Assembly: GCA_029582165.1 (NCBI GenBank)
Contig: CM055877.1
Span: forward strand, 20,682,355 to 20,746,354
DNA length: 64,000 nt
Direction: 5' to 3'
Source: Portulaca oleracea
Lineage: Eukaryota > Streptophyta > Magnoliopsida > Caryophyllales > Portulacaceae
Below the pieces are notes generated by a model that was not told where the DNA came from, made no database searches, and saw only the letters and a program-made list of their open reading frames with translations. The position numbers and the translations under genes were made by a program. Shown here piece by piece: positions 1 through 11,837 of this stretch. Position 1 is the first letter of the stretch; every line of letters begins with the position of its first letter.

Positions 1-332
1 ATGTATAGGAAGTAATTGTCTTGTAATTTGAATCCTATTGTAAATATATTAGAAATGTTTGGGTTGTTTGATGCATTTAGAATGTTCTCCGAGCGTGTGG
101 CTCGTGAATTACTCCGGTGTGTGGCCATTGAGGTTGTTTTTGGTTTATTTTGTTTATTTACAGGGATGTAAGGCTTTATGCCTGGGAAACATCCATACTA
201 CAAAGGGAACTCTGCCGGATTTTCCTTTGAAAATTTTGGAAATTAGCTTCTAATTCCTCCTTTTTACCTTTCTCAACCTTAATTAGGTTGAGATTGACCT
301 TAACAACCCCTATTAGGGAGCAGTCTGTTACA
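1..332 (+). mobile_element. Possible 3' end of an LTR (remnant)
   Basis: No recognisable protein. The stretch ends in TCTGTTACA, the kind of terminus seen on the Tekay-like LTRs elsewhere in this window (TTACA), and the next base begins a foldback element. It could be the last part of a plus-strand LTR whose beginning lies outside the window. No second copy is present here to prove it. Confidence 0.3.
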
Positions 333-840
333 CCCATTGATTTCATTGTTTATTTTTGGGACCCTAAAGTTTATGGTTAAATAAAAAAAAGACCTTAAAG
401 TTTGTAGGTTGAAAATAAAAAGGTATGTGTACTGTTGTTCTTTTTTTTCCCATCTTTGAATTTATCTCCCGATTAGCGCCAAACTTCATGGGTAAGGTTA
501 AAACTGATATTGAAGCTATTATACACATCTCTTATTCATGCCGGAACTAATTAGATCCGACTGTAATACACCTCTCCCATTCATGCCGGAACTACTTAGA
601 CCCTGGGTACTTCAGAATCTAATTAGTTCCAACATGAATAAGAGACGTGTATAATAGCTTTAATATCAGTTTTAACCTTACTCCTGAAGTTTGGCGCTAA
701 TAGGGAGATAAATTCAAACATGGGAAGAAAAAGAAAAACAGTACACAGACCTTTTTTTTCAAGCTACAAACTTTAATGTCTTTTTTTATTAAACAATAAA
801 CTTTAGGGTCCCAAAAATAAACAATGAAATCCAAGGGTCT
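329..840. mobile_element. Foldback / MITE-like element with long inverted arms
   Basis: The left half, from the ACACCC at about 329, is repeated in inverted, imperfect form in the right half ending near 840. The arms share the blocks ATTTCATTGTTTATTTTTGG, ACCCTAAAGTTTA, GCGCCAAACTTCA and TTATACAC. The centre lies near 590. Arms of about 230 bp with almost no loop fit a non-autonomous Mutator-type or foldback element. I could not find a clean target-site duplication, so the superfamily is open. There is no coding capacity. Confidence 0.6.
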
Positions 841-888
841 AAAAATTAAGTGTCCCTATACTTCGGGGTCCAAAATGCAAATAACTAG

Positions 889-1408
889 TAATACTAACGG
901 TAATGTTTGTGGGCCCCACATAATCGTGCAACGAGATTAAAAGTAGAAATATGAGTCACTCAGATTTAAGATAATTCTTTTTTTTTTGTTTTATTTAGGG
1001 AAATTCAATGTTTTTTGTTTATTAGAGATAATTTCCCAAATTCTTTTTATTACAATTTTTTATTACAATATTATTCTGTTTGACATACGATTTTTAATTT
1101 TAGGATCAACAAAAAAATTTGAATTTCATACCATAAAAAAAATTCAATTTCATATATCACAATTCACAAAATGCCAAAATTTCCGAACTTACCATATAAC
1201 TGCAAAAATGTATACATTTAAGATACCCAACATTAATTTCAGATTAAATGGTCAACAACCAAGAACAACACGGTTTTTTATATACGAAATCATACTACAA
1301 TATTCAAAAACCCTATCATTCGCCTATATATCATATATGTAGCCATTCTTATTTACAAATTTCATTGCTATTGGTATTTAATTGCGTAGCAGAGAACCAT
1401 ACTATAGT
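889..1408 (+). mobile_element. Helitron-type element copy 1, left part
   Basis: Follows a CTAGT at 885-889. Similar throughout to 41694-about 42196, sharing TTTGTGGGCCCCA near the start, the block GATTAAAAGT and the AT-rich tract up to CATACTATA. The copy stops at 1408, where a chromovirus LTR begins. The rest resumes at 40765 with ATAATACTCTTATTTAATTA, exactly where the uninterrupted second copy continues after its own CATACTATA. It is non-coding and non-autonomous. Confidence 0.65.
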
Positions 1409-4400
1409 TTTAACGACCCAAGAGTCATAATCGTCGGATTACAACTAAACCATTCATAACCCAAGGATTAGCGTAATGGAAAACCAAATCCAGAGGCATA
1501 ACCACCGTCCACGTAGGTAGACAAGGCTTATCATACTATCAAGATATATAACCATACATACGTCCTAAAAAAACTCAACTTCATTTGCAACCTTTAGCGT
1601 CTTAAACAACAATCCTAGGTAAAACACAATCTAGAGTTTAGATCCATTCATCAAAATAGTTAAAACCATCCTGTTTTCCACAAGGGAGAGATTCATCAAT
1701 CAACATCCAAGCGAAAGAGTTCTTATTCTTGTTACCGAATGCCTACCTTAACTAGAAAAGACACCCCAATTACTTGTTCGGACTTGGGAGCTTGTTGCCC
1801 TTAGGGAAGCACTTCCTAAAACAAAAACAGAAAACTCCGCAAATGAGTTGGTTAAACTCATCACACATACCCCTACAATGTAAACTTTCATAGTTCATTT
1901 TAGTTCGCGCATTTTTAAAACAAAGTATAAAAACTTGAATAACCAAGAAACAAAATAAAATAAACATTATCATCATAAACAACGCCATCATCATCATCAT
2001 AATCATCATCATAGAACTCATCATAGACGCTGGCCAGGTTGCATGACAGGTACCCGTCGACATCGAAAGTACCTCAGTGCGATTAGCACCTCATAACAAG
2101 AGACATCAACGTTGAAAGAACAAAACCATAAACTTTCCTTGCATTAAACATCATGAAGTCATCAACATAAGACATTAGCATAACATATCACCATAAAACA
2201 TCAACATAAAACATTCTCGGGAAAGGTAGGCAATATGCGTTCCTGAACACCTGAAGCTTAAACATCAACTTGGACCAACACGGACTTCAACCAGTGGACG
2301 TAACGACCTTTTGAGAACTTTTAAGAAAGAACAACAATCATAAATTAGAACCTAACTTGGATGAGAGTAATGAAGAATATCCTAGTAGAATCCTATGATT
2401 ACTTGATACTTAAAGTTGCTTCCTAAGGCTCACTCGGAAGGCCATAACTTCTCCCACAAACATCGAATGATTATGAATAAGGACTTTTTGGAAAGCTAAG
2501 CTCATGTAATACAACTCTCTAGTTGATCTTGATGGTAAAAAAACATGGTTAAGGAGAGTGAAAATGCCTAACACAGAAGGTTGTCCAAAACATACAAGAA
2601 TGGATACCGATTTTTCAGAAAATTATAACTCGGGTTGTAGACCTCGACTAGGGGCGTGTAAGCTGTGTATGGAAAGCTTGAAAGAGATACTAAAACTTTC
2701 ATGTTGATCATAAACTTATTTGAACATGGGAAAGGCACGAATTTAGGCCATGAACACAACAGAACCTCTAAAAATTCTGGCAGAACCATGAGTACTGATC
2801 GTGATTCGATAGTCTATAACTTTCACTCTCGATGTCCTATAACGCGTAATAGACCATTTTGAAAAGGATCACATACACTCCACGACTTTCATGCTAAACA
2901 CTTAAACCATTAAGGTCTCCAACCAGCCTTAAAACATGCATTTATCTACCTATCTCAGAAATCGTATAAAAATTCATATGTTTACGGTTTTGGCCATAAC
3001 GAAACTCCGAGATTAACAAATTGGGTGTTAACTTACTCCTTAAGCTACCTATTCAAACCTTAAATTGGGTCAAGAACACATTTTATACTCCTTGAAATTT
3101 CCAGATTGCAACCAGACCAGAAGTTCACCCTTTATTTGATCTTGGATGCATCCTAAACTTTAGTATTCAACTCTAATCTTCCCCGAATTACATCCCAAGC
3201 ATCATTATCTATTTTCCCGCACTAAACACATCAAGAATTCTTTGTTATTGACCACATTTTATACATGTAAAACAAGATCTCACCATATTTTAACCTTCCA
3301 AACATAATCCGTCATAAACTCAACATTAAACATCATGAGACTCACTAATTTGCTAATCTAATCTTAATCCTAAGTACATGCATCTGCAATTATCCCTAAA
3401 ACTCACACTCTCATAGTGAATTCATCAACCAAAACATCATTGCATAAACAAATCTCAACAATCAAACATCAACCAAGTCATTCTTATCCAATCTTAATCA
3501 ATTCATTATGAGACATTTCATCGAACACTTTATGTGCATCATAATACACTAAAAATTCCTCTGTAATTCACCACTTTAATAACAAAAACACATTACAAAC
3601 AACCCTAAGTGTACTTTTAAGTTTGGGACAAAAATTAAATAACTAACCACAATCCTAAAACTCTTTAATTATACTTAAGATCAATATGCATGTAAACTAA
3701 TCCTTCAACCATCTACAATCCACCAAAGGACAACCCAAATTCTATACATACTAACCCAATTCAATTCTGAACCAAATCATCATCAATTTAACCAACTACA
3801 ACAAACTTGGTCTAATACATTTACAAAGACAAGAGACAATACAAATTAACCCAATACTTCAGGGAAAACAAATTTGGAACAAGAATTTGGATATTATACC
3901 TTCAAGAGTGTACAAATGGACAAGAGGGAGCAAAGGTGGAAGGAGGGGTCTAACGTGGGGCCTCCGGGGTGGTCGGTGGTTCCCCTTCGCCGATGTTGGT
4001 AGCCGGAAAACGTCGCAGGGTTCTCCTAGCGTCGGCCAGTGTCTGGCAGAAACAGGAGGACCGGCAGGTAGAAGACAAGCAGAGGAACGACATAGGCAAG
4101 CATGGGAGAGAGAGAGAGTCTTGAGTGTTTAAAAGAATCTAAATTTTTAATTAAAGGAATGGAAGATTATATTATAAACCCTCCTACTTATAAGAATATG
4201 GCTTTACATCCTTCAAGAGTATTCGGCTGTCAAAGAGAGAAAATAAAACAGGCCCAATCACTTATTAGTTCCTCCTTTAACCCGATACTATTAATTTGGG
4301 GTTCCCGAATAAAATTCCACGAAACTAATCTAAAGAAATACCAATAACTACCCTTTCATGAGTACTCACGTCTCGAATATTAATACATCCGAGTAAACTC

Positions 4401-4616
4401 GAATGAGGAATTTTCAAACAAAAGATCTTAATATGAAGGATCGGTAATACTATTTGAGAGGTATCTACCACAATTACTACACTGGAGAATCGATGGTCGT
4501 TACACTGTTCAAGTCCTGCAAAACACACAACAATTAAAGAATTTAAAAAGCGTGAATTAATTTAATTATGTTTGATTAGCAAAATTAATCATCCTGGATT
4601 AGGGCGGATTATTATA
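1409..4616 (-). mobile_element. Tekay-like LTR, left copy (3' LTR of internal part A)
   Basis: About 3.2 kb, matching 37568-40764 along its length, from TTTAACGACCC (decayed from TGTAAC or TATAAC) to GGATTATTATA. Read on the minus strand it starts at 4616. About 0.5 kb in comes a GC-richer leader containing CTCTCTCTC, which resembles the transcribed part of chromovirus LTRs. Frames seen here are short and not conserved between copies. An ATC/ATG microsatellite at about 1985-2020 differs in length among the copies. Confidence 0.75.
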
Positions 4617-4634
4617 GTCTACTCTTCTTAAAAG
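4617..4634 (-). other. Polypurine tract next to the left LTR
   Basis: The minus strand reads CTTTTAAGAAGAGTAGAC directly before the LTR start. The equivalent site in the other copy (35500-35516) is CTTTTAAGGGGGGTAGAC, the better-preserved form. It would prime plus-strand DNA synthesis. The G-run has decayed to GAAGAG here. Confidence 0.6.
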
Positions 4635-4745
4635 AAGTTTCGTCCTCGAAAGTTATCAATAAACCTGACCTGATAGTACCCTGGAGAAAGGTGAGGATAC
4701 TTGTTTATCATATCCTCTTCAGTTTCCCATGTGGCTTCGGTAGAT
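4628..4745 (-). pseudogene. Integrase C-terminal tail with chromodomain end (fragment A)
   Basis: The minus-strand frame contains EATWETEEDM and KYPHLS and ends in RGRNFF before a stop at 4628-4630. ATWE..EDM..KYPHLF is the typical end of the chromodomain of Tekay/Del-type chromovirus integrases, and such frames normally stop at the polypurine tract, as here. Only about 40 codons survive. Further upstream the frame is lost. The chromodomain normally directs integration towards methylated-histone chromatin. This remnant cannot do so. Confidence 0.65.
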
Positions 4746-5310
4746 CACAAAACCCCTTATAAAGTGCTATGCATTTTACTCCCACAGTTTCATTTATGTT
4801 ACTCATAGTACACTCATTTCCCCATATATACTTCATTTCATTCCAAGTGGGTTTCTCTACATCTCACTCTCTTCGAAACACAACCTCCTTATTTCATCTC
4901 AAAATATTCATTCTCCATAATTTCCATCAACTTATCAAATAAGTTTCAACCTTCGTAAGCATACGAGCACTGATTGCTAAATATGTTCGAGAGACTTCAC
5001 TAATCTACATGCATAGTTATCTCCAAGTTGCATAAGGGAAGCTTTGAATTCGGTCCTGTGACCGAAGTCTTTAGGTAAGACGATAAATATCTCAAACTAC
5101 TTTGATTCTAAGCCATATCACTCCCTCATTCAAACCTCCTCTAAAGACACCTAAAATGGAAAGTAGCACATGCCCTAACACCGAATGTCTAAGCATTTAG
5201 TATATATCAATCACCTTAAAACCTTTGGATTCCCAGAGTTTCCTCTGTAAGTTGGACTATCCCAAGTTATCGACTACACAAGTTTACCTGCATAAGAACA
5301 ATTTCCATTT
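4746..5310 (-). mobile_element. Internal region A, 3' part (non-coding)
   Basis: Matches 35641-36090 of the other internal region, apart from about 110 bp (near 4755-4870) that the other copy lacks. No gag or pol similarity is visible. It is interrupted at 5311-5315 by the Athila insertion and resumes at 22742. Confidence 0.6.
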
Positions 5311-5315
5311 CAATC
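5311..5315. repeat. Target-site duplication of the Athila element (left)
   Basis: CAATC here and CAATC at 22737-22741. The intact equivalent in the other copy (about 36090-36098) reads TTCAATCCATACC with a single CAATC, which confirms the duplication. Confidence 0.9.
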
Positions 5316-7076
5316 TGTAACGTGGTTTGTGAGACCTCGGTTTTGTCGTTCTTCCACGGGGAGATAGGGGCCTTAGCTGCAACTACTTGACTCTAGGTAG
5401 GGTTTAGGATCAAAAAAGGGTGATAGATTTTTGGGGTAAAAACAGCACAAACACACTAGGTTCGGTTAAAAAGGTGAGACAATAGGTGTCGGGAGACTTT
5501 CGGGATGCAAACAGGGAAAAGGAAGTGGGTTTCGCAGCAAGAGAGTAACGAGAAGGGGAAATCAAATGGTAATTCCGTTGGAAAATACCCACCGGGCTTC
5601 CTCTTTCAAGGATAGTCCGGATTAACTTCCCCAAAGTCCACCGACAGACCCGGGGAAATTGATGAAACGGAATTTCCTAGTTAGTTTCTATTCGCTTTCG
5701 CGAAGTAGAACACTAACTATCCCAATTCCTACCTTCCAACAAGCATTGGATGTATTCGGGATGCTTTCGCACCCAAATACATCCCACTTGAAGGGAAGGA
5801 TAGGGTTGGGACGTTGATTTCCTAACTAGTTACTCACTAATATTGCTAACCCAAACCTAATCACCCATTCACACCCTTAATATCTCCTTAACCCATTAGG
5901 GTTCTAGCCACTAAACATCCTAACTATCATGATACTAACATCAACAACATTAATCATGCTTTAAAAGATAAACAAGATAACAACAAACAATCAACAAAAC
6001 CAACAATAACAACAATAGCAAAAACAGAGATTAATTGATAAACTATGAAATAAAAGAGAGAAAGGTTAAGAAATGCTCATTGATTGATGACAAAGAGGCA
6101 AAAACTTCTGAATAAATAAGCTCCAATGCTCCAAATATGATAATAATCTTCAAACTTGAAATAAAACTTGAGAGAATCCAATACAAGAATCAACAAACTC
6201 AGCAAAGATCTTCACTAACTCTCTAATCCAAAGCTTAAAATTTGATAAAAGAAGGCTAAAGTATCATAAAAGATAGGTAAAAGCTGATTAAAGATCTTCT
6301 CCTCTGCTAAAAAGACCTAAAACAATATATAGTAACTCAGGTTGTTACTCAAAACTCATCATTTAACGCTCTGGACAAAGCGTCCCTCTGGGACGTATCG
6401 CGATCAGTGGCCGTGGCACCGTCTGCGTAAGGCAGGAAAATTTCTCTTCGCTTCGCAGTACAGTGGGCACGGTACCCATGCACCGTGGGGACGATGTAGG
6501 TGATTAGGGTTGACATCTTTTCGCTCCTTCGCAGCGCCGTGGCTACGGTCATAGGAGACCGTGGCCACGGTCTTGTTCGGCCAGCTGCTTCCTGGGGCAG
6601 GACAAGGATCTCACCGTGGCTACGGTCAAGGTGACCGTGACCACGGTCCATCTCGGGTTGCAATGTCTCCTTCCTCAGGCATTGGCTCAATTACACCGTG
6701 GCTACGATCAACATGACCGTGGCCACGGTCTATCTCGGCTACAGTTTTCTTCAGGGCGTAGCGCCTGCTACGAAGTTGGCGTGGCGAGGGCTACCCTTCG
6801 GCGCTCTTCGACTCGATACTTGCGTTTTCGCGCTTTCGACATGCTCGGTCTTTCCATTTCCGCTGCCTTCGACACGATCGAGGCTCGGGGAATCTTAGGG
6901 AATCTCGGGATTCCCAAGATTGGTGCAAAATTAGCCCATTTAGCATCGTTTTGAGTAAAAACTTCGGAAACTACAAAAATAACCAAAACGCATTAAAAGT
7001 TATTAAACTGAGCTACGAAACAAGTCAAAAGCCTAAGGATTTAAGTGGTATTTAGACACGAAATCGGGTCTAAACA
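5316..7076 (-). mobile_element. Athila 3' LTR
   Basis: 1761 bp, TGTAACGTGG to GGGTCTAAACA. It matches 17510-19191 plus 22685-22736. The plus-strand right half is GC-rich and carries three units of a palindromic minisatellite (6536-6730). A hairpin-capable stretch lies at 6891-6921. By eye the two LTRs differ at only a few percent of positions, mainly single-base changes and a shorter stretch near 18560-18670. Confidence 0.92.
6536..6730. repeat. Palindromic minisatellite, 3' LTR copy (3 units)
   Basis: Three units start at about 6536, 6613 and 6695 (spacing 77 and 82 bp). Each holds two near-palindromes of the form ACCGTGGCCACGGT about 20-21 bp apart, followed by a TCTCGG or TTCGG element. 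The first motif of a pair is usually CCGTGGCTACGGTC and the second GACCGTGGCCACGGTC. Confidence 0.85.
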
Positions 7077-7089
7077 CCCCCCCACACTT
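7077..7089 (-). other. Athila polypurine tract
   Basis: The minus strand reads AAGTGTGGGGGGG immediately before the LTR start at 7076. This is the expected plus-strand primer of this clade. Confidence 0.85.
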
Positions 7090-9248
7090 AAACCTTTGCT
7101 CGTCCCGAGCAAAACAAAACAAAAACTAACTAACACTAACTCCTCTGTCGTGGGAGAGAAACGGGTGCATTTAGCATATGCACCAAGCCCTTTGACCCCC
7201 GGCAGCCCGGGTGGACGAAATGGACTCGTGAGGGTTTGTAGCGGCTGTACCCACAAAAGGCAAAGAAAAAGGAGAGAGGGAAAGTGAAAACAAAACCGAA
7301 GAAAACAAACTAAGAAAACGCGATTAAACCTCCCAAATTAATCGTTAGGAGCATCTCACAAACACCAAACTCAGATAAAGGTCGATCTTGAAGATTTTTC
7401 AACTCCCTACACTTTGTACCAAGCGAAACTCCACATGCCAAAACACAAAAAGGTTTTAACGGGAACCAAAAGACTCTAAAAACTCGCGTCCGAATTTGAA
7501 AACAACAAAACAACTAAGAGAAGTGTTGCCCTTCCTCACATTTGGTCGCCCTTGGCTTGGTGAGGGTCGTAGGTGATGCAAGGGGAGGCCCCATTCTTTT
7601 AAGAAGCAAAAACTTTTTCTTTTCTTTCTTGTTGAGTTGGAATTACCAACGAAAATTGCTTTTCTTTTTCTGTTTTTTTTTTTCTTTTTGGTTTTTAAAA
7701 GTCGGTATTAGCCTTACTTTCGGGAATTGGACGGCCCATATAAGGGGTATACCCTCCCAACACGGTCTTTTCCATTCGCCTCTCCGTCGCAAAGCGATAT
7801 GGGAGGAGGGTTAAGGGGCATCCATGCCGTACCACGAATACCGGGCCCGTGTAGGTTGGCTAAGTGTGGGTGGTTAATGTCTTCAGCGACACGCTCCACT
7901 TATTCAGGTTATTGTATCTTATGAAAGCTTGTTCTTTCTTTTCTTTTCTTTTTGCACTTTTTGCTTTTGCTAAACGAGAAACAAAACAAACCCGGACACA
8001 AGCTCCTAGAACCTCCCGGTTCCAACAAAATGAGAAAGGAACGGGGGTCTCGCTACACACTTAATGAAAGGGGTTTATTAAGGGTAAGTCTCGACTAGAA
8101 CCCGAATTAGGGTCGAAAATGCTCCAAACGGTTACTTTTAAAGAAGTTTAAAAACAGCTTCTCAACTCCGAAAACGAGATCCAGGAAACAAAACCAAACA
8201 AAGACAAAACGAAAAGAAAAACTGAAAAGGTTTTCACTCCCTTTTTTCTCCTTTTTCACACAAAAAATTTCAAATTTTAGCAAAAACTAGGAAAACAAGG
8301 AACAAAATGACTAGGTGATCTACCCTTGAAGCAGAATATCTCCCCCCCCCCCACACACTTAAATCTCCACAATGTCCTCATTGTGGGAAGGTGTCACATG
8401 AAAAGGGAAGAGAACCTACAAAACACAAACAAAAACAACTAGCAAGTAGAAATGGCGGCGACCCGAGCCTACACGGCTCCAACAACAAGATATCCTAACA
8501 CAAACACTCAAAGGGGTTCGCCACCCAAATGAAAACCAAGCATGCGATGGATCATGATAAGAGGTCACATAAAAAGAGTAGGGGGAATGATATTACCTCA
8601 AACTCTTCATAAGCGTTAAAATAGCGATCCAGAGTCGTCGTTTGAGTGAATCAAAACAATGTTAGAGTAAAAGACGACTTACAACAATAGAATTCGCATG
8701 CGAGACCAAAAACAAAAGAAAGGAAAACTAACATGAAAAACTATGAAGAGAAATTAAAAAAATTTAAAAATAAAACTATTAACAATATATACATTGCCAA
8801 TGACTTACCTTATCCCCAAATCTCACTCATTAAGGCGGGAAATAAGGGTGAAACTCCATACATACCAACCGAAACAACCGATTCATTGCATTCATCACAG
8901 ACAATATTCATTTACAAACAATCGATGATCAAAATACAATCAAGACAAGCTTAAACAAACTTCCCAGCCCACAAAAGCAAAACAACCATCAATCACCATC
9001 AATCAATCCAAAAGACAACTCGACAACAACGAAAGACATACAAGACAAACAAACCCGAGCATCCTAACTAAACAACCCCACAATCATGCCAAAACATGCC
9101 AAATGAAATCGAGGGATCAACACACCAAAACCACCAGACACCGCATCCAAAACCCCAAAGAAGCACCCCCCACACTTATACTTCACAAAATAAAGTAAAT
9201 AAAAATGATGATAAAGGTCGGGTGGGGGTGAATACTTACAAACGGTCC
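7090..9248 (-). mobile_element. Athila 3' untranslated region
   Basis: About 2.2 kb between the third ORF and the polypurine tract. I see no conserved protein on either strand. There are C- and T-rich tracts (for example the C-run at 8342-8352) and the block CACACTTA at 8352 and 9172, which resembles the polypurine-tract neighbourhood on the minus strand. A long non-coding 3' region is usual in Athila elements. Confidence 0.7.
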
Positions 9249-10571
9249 TCAAGAGGACCCTCCCGGAGGATGTCGGGGTTGGAGTAGCGATTGGATGCTA
9301 GCGAGCATCTCCTGTTGGGTCTCGATCAACCCTTGCAAGTTTTCAATCAATGTCTGCTGGTTTTGGATGAGCTCCCGTTGTTCTTGAAACTCATCATGAA
9401 GTTCTTGGAGTTAGTCATTGATACGTTCAAGAGCGGCGTCCCGCACTTGGCTCGGCTCAGCTTCGTCCCCTTGCGTTTGTTCACCTTCTTCGTCATCTTC
9501 CGCATCTTCCTCTTCTTCTTCTTCACCCTCCGCCTCGCGATCCCCGGGACCACACACCGCAAAACGATCCCCATATGTTTGGCCACACGACCAATTGCGT
9601 TGGTCAGTGACATCTAGACGTTTCTCGGCATTGTAGTCACCCAAATGAACTACGATGCTATGGGGCTCGTTTCCGTGACGGTAGAATGTTCACGACTTGT
9701 TTTTCTCCAAGAATTCCATCTTTCGAAGGCGAACACCGTCGATAGGATGGGGGAAAAACCAGGGAGTCCACTTGTCTAAGTAAGACTCGAACCCTTGTTT
9801 CCGTAGAAGATGGGTGACGATGTGACCCATTCCAATGGTCATGTTCCGAGTTTCGAGGCTTATTTTCCGGAGACAGTGGAGGATGCATGAGTCGATGTTG
9901 ACTCGGCGACCATTAATTACGTTGTAGAGGACAAAGAGGTCGTCTTTCCGGACGCTTGATCGCCCAGCGTCACGACCGAAAACAGAGTTCGAGATGATGC
10001 GGTGGAAGATGCGGACACTGAGGTTACAAAATCCCAGGCCTTGGAGTTGCTTGGGCAATAAAACTGCGGTTGTTGGGTTCGAACCTTGGGATAGTGCCTT
10101 CTCCAGCAAGTGAGGTCTCGCATAGCCTTTTGTTCATCAAAATTAACACTCTCGACATAGAAGATTCCGTCCTCGGGTAGGCTTAACGCATTGCAAAGAT
10201 CCTTAACCGTGCATTGGACCTCCTTTTTGTTCACAATGTACGAAAAAGAGGTGTTGGATGTGCCGTCTTCCTGTACAACCAAAGAGCTAAGGAACTCGAG
10301 CACCGGTTGTTCGATGATTGGCTCATTGATGGTGGCGAAGACCTCCCAACCCATGGTTTTCATGATAGAGGTCCGGAGCACAAATCTTCCGCTTCTTGAG
10401 CCTCTCATACCTCGCCTTGTGCATATCGTCCCGGAAGTTAACCTTAACCTTCGGGTCGCATTGAATGATCGAGGTCGGTTGACCCTTGTACCGGGTTTTA
10501 TCGGGCTCGGCAAAGGTTGATGGGACGGGGGTTGACTCCGGCTCGGTTTGGGCTCGTTTTGCTCGACCCAT
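9249..10571 (-). pseudogene. Third ORF of the Athila element (env position, function unknown)
   Basis: It begins at the ATG at 10571 (MGRAKRAQTE), in the slot downstream of pol where some Athila elements carry an extra, often env-like, ORF. There is no signal peptide or transmembrane segment in the main frame. The protein has a basic N-terminus, a middle part with WEVFATINEP and LEFLSSL, then TRNMTIGMGHIVTHLL. A run of Glu/Asp follows at about 9480-9550, then a Gln-rich coiled-coil candidate (QEQRELIQNQQ) at about 9290-9400. It ends at TGA 9249-9251. Two compensating frameshifts lie near 10350 and 10115, with in-frame stops at 9690 and 9411. The middle resembles plant 'retrotransposon ORF/Transposase_32-like' proteins rather than an envelope, by memory of the family only. 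Confidence 0.6.
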
Positions 10572-11837
10572 TGATAGCAGCTGAGAAACACAACTACCAC
10601 AACAAGGAAACACCACAAGAGTACCACCCAAAAATCCCGAGCAACACGAATTCACAACCAACCACAAACCCAACTCAATGATTCACCAAACTACTCCCAA
10701 TCACCACAATATTCACCAGAAATTCCACCCCAAATCAGACAATCCGTTCAACCAAAAACCCAAGAAATTCGCACAACATTCAACTCAAGAACAAACAAAT
10801 CGAATGTATAAGCACCAATAAATCAAGGAATACCTGGATTGAGGTGTTAGGGAAGGATTAGTGACAATTTCGAAGCCCACCAAGTGCAAAAACCCAGAAA
10901 ATTTCTTCAAGAAGCTCCGAAAATGGCGAAGACAGCAGCAGTGCACGACTAGGGTTTGAAAATCGCAGGGGAGGTTGGAGAGAAATGGAAGAAATTGGTG
11001 ATGGCTTTGTCAAATCTTGTAAGGAATTTGTGGTATTAGGGTTTTTGGAGGGTTTTCGAAGGTTAGGGAAGGAAATGAAAGAGAAATAAGGAGAAATGAG
11101 ATTAAACCCCCGACATATTTCGCAGTTTCAACTCACCGTGGCCACGGTCGATTTGACCGTGGGCACGCTGTGGCTCGGGTTGAGGGAAAATTTGGGAATT
11201 TTGCAGGGTAGTCACCGTGGCTACGGTAACATCCACCGTGGTCACGGTGATATTCGGGAAGACCTTTTTCCAAGAAATTGCTGCGATGAGACCGTGGCTA
11301 CAGTGAAATCCACCGTGGTCACGGTCCACTTCGGCCTGAGAATACTGGGAACACTTTGCATATCCTGGACCGTGGTCACGGTCCAGGCGACCGTGAGCAC
11401 GGTCCTTTTCGGCCCAGCCACTGTACCTACAAGGCTCAAAACTTGGAAAAAAAACGTTGAGTCCTAAAATCTACCCTCTTATCATCCACTCCCTTTTCTT
11501 TCTCGCTCAATTTATCATTCAAGGGTATTTTCCCATCACTCAAAAATCACATTCAAATCCCGACCCTCATAGAACCTCTCTTTATTTTCTTTTACGCTCT
11601 CGAATTTTTTCTTCTTTTCAATCTTTTCTATTTTTTTTTTCTCAATTGTTCTAATTTTTCTCTTTTCTCTTTCTTTTTCTCAAATTTTTCAATAAACACT
11701 AAGGAAAATAAAAATGCTAAAACAAGGGAAATAAAATGGAAGAAAATGAAAGAAAATACTAAAAGAAGGGGAAGTAAGTCATACCTCTCCCGGGTTCTTG
11801 TTTTTGTAGGTCCTTGCTCGACATTTCCCGATGCTTT
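10572..11837 (-). mobile_element. Spacer between Athila pol and the third ORF
   Basis: Non-coding, about 1.27 kb. It contains four units of the palindromic minisatellite (11134-11405) and a T/C-rich tract (11495-11700) just after the pol end. A splice acceptor or promoter for the third ORF could lie here. I cannot point to one. Confidence 0.7.
11134..11405. repeat. Palindromic minisatellite, internal copy (4 units)
   Basis: Units start at about 11134, 11213, 11290 and 11369, spaced 77-79 bp. Each has two ACCGTGGYCACGGT-type palindromes 20-21 bp apart and a following TTCGG or CTCGG. It is the same family as in the LTRs, but these units are more diverged from each other. Confidence 0.85.

Noticed and set aside
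9347..9644. Lys/Arg-rich minus-strand and Ser-rich plus-strand frames as separate proteins
   Set aside because: They are other-frame readings of the acidic run in the third Athila ORF.
9917..10673. Hydrophobic N-terminal extension upstream of MGRAKRAQTE as an envelope signal peptide
   Set aside because: The hydrophobic stretches (about 10573-10673) are in two different frames and precede a good ATG. The breaks here make an extended start unlikely.
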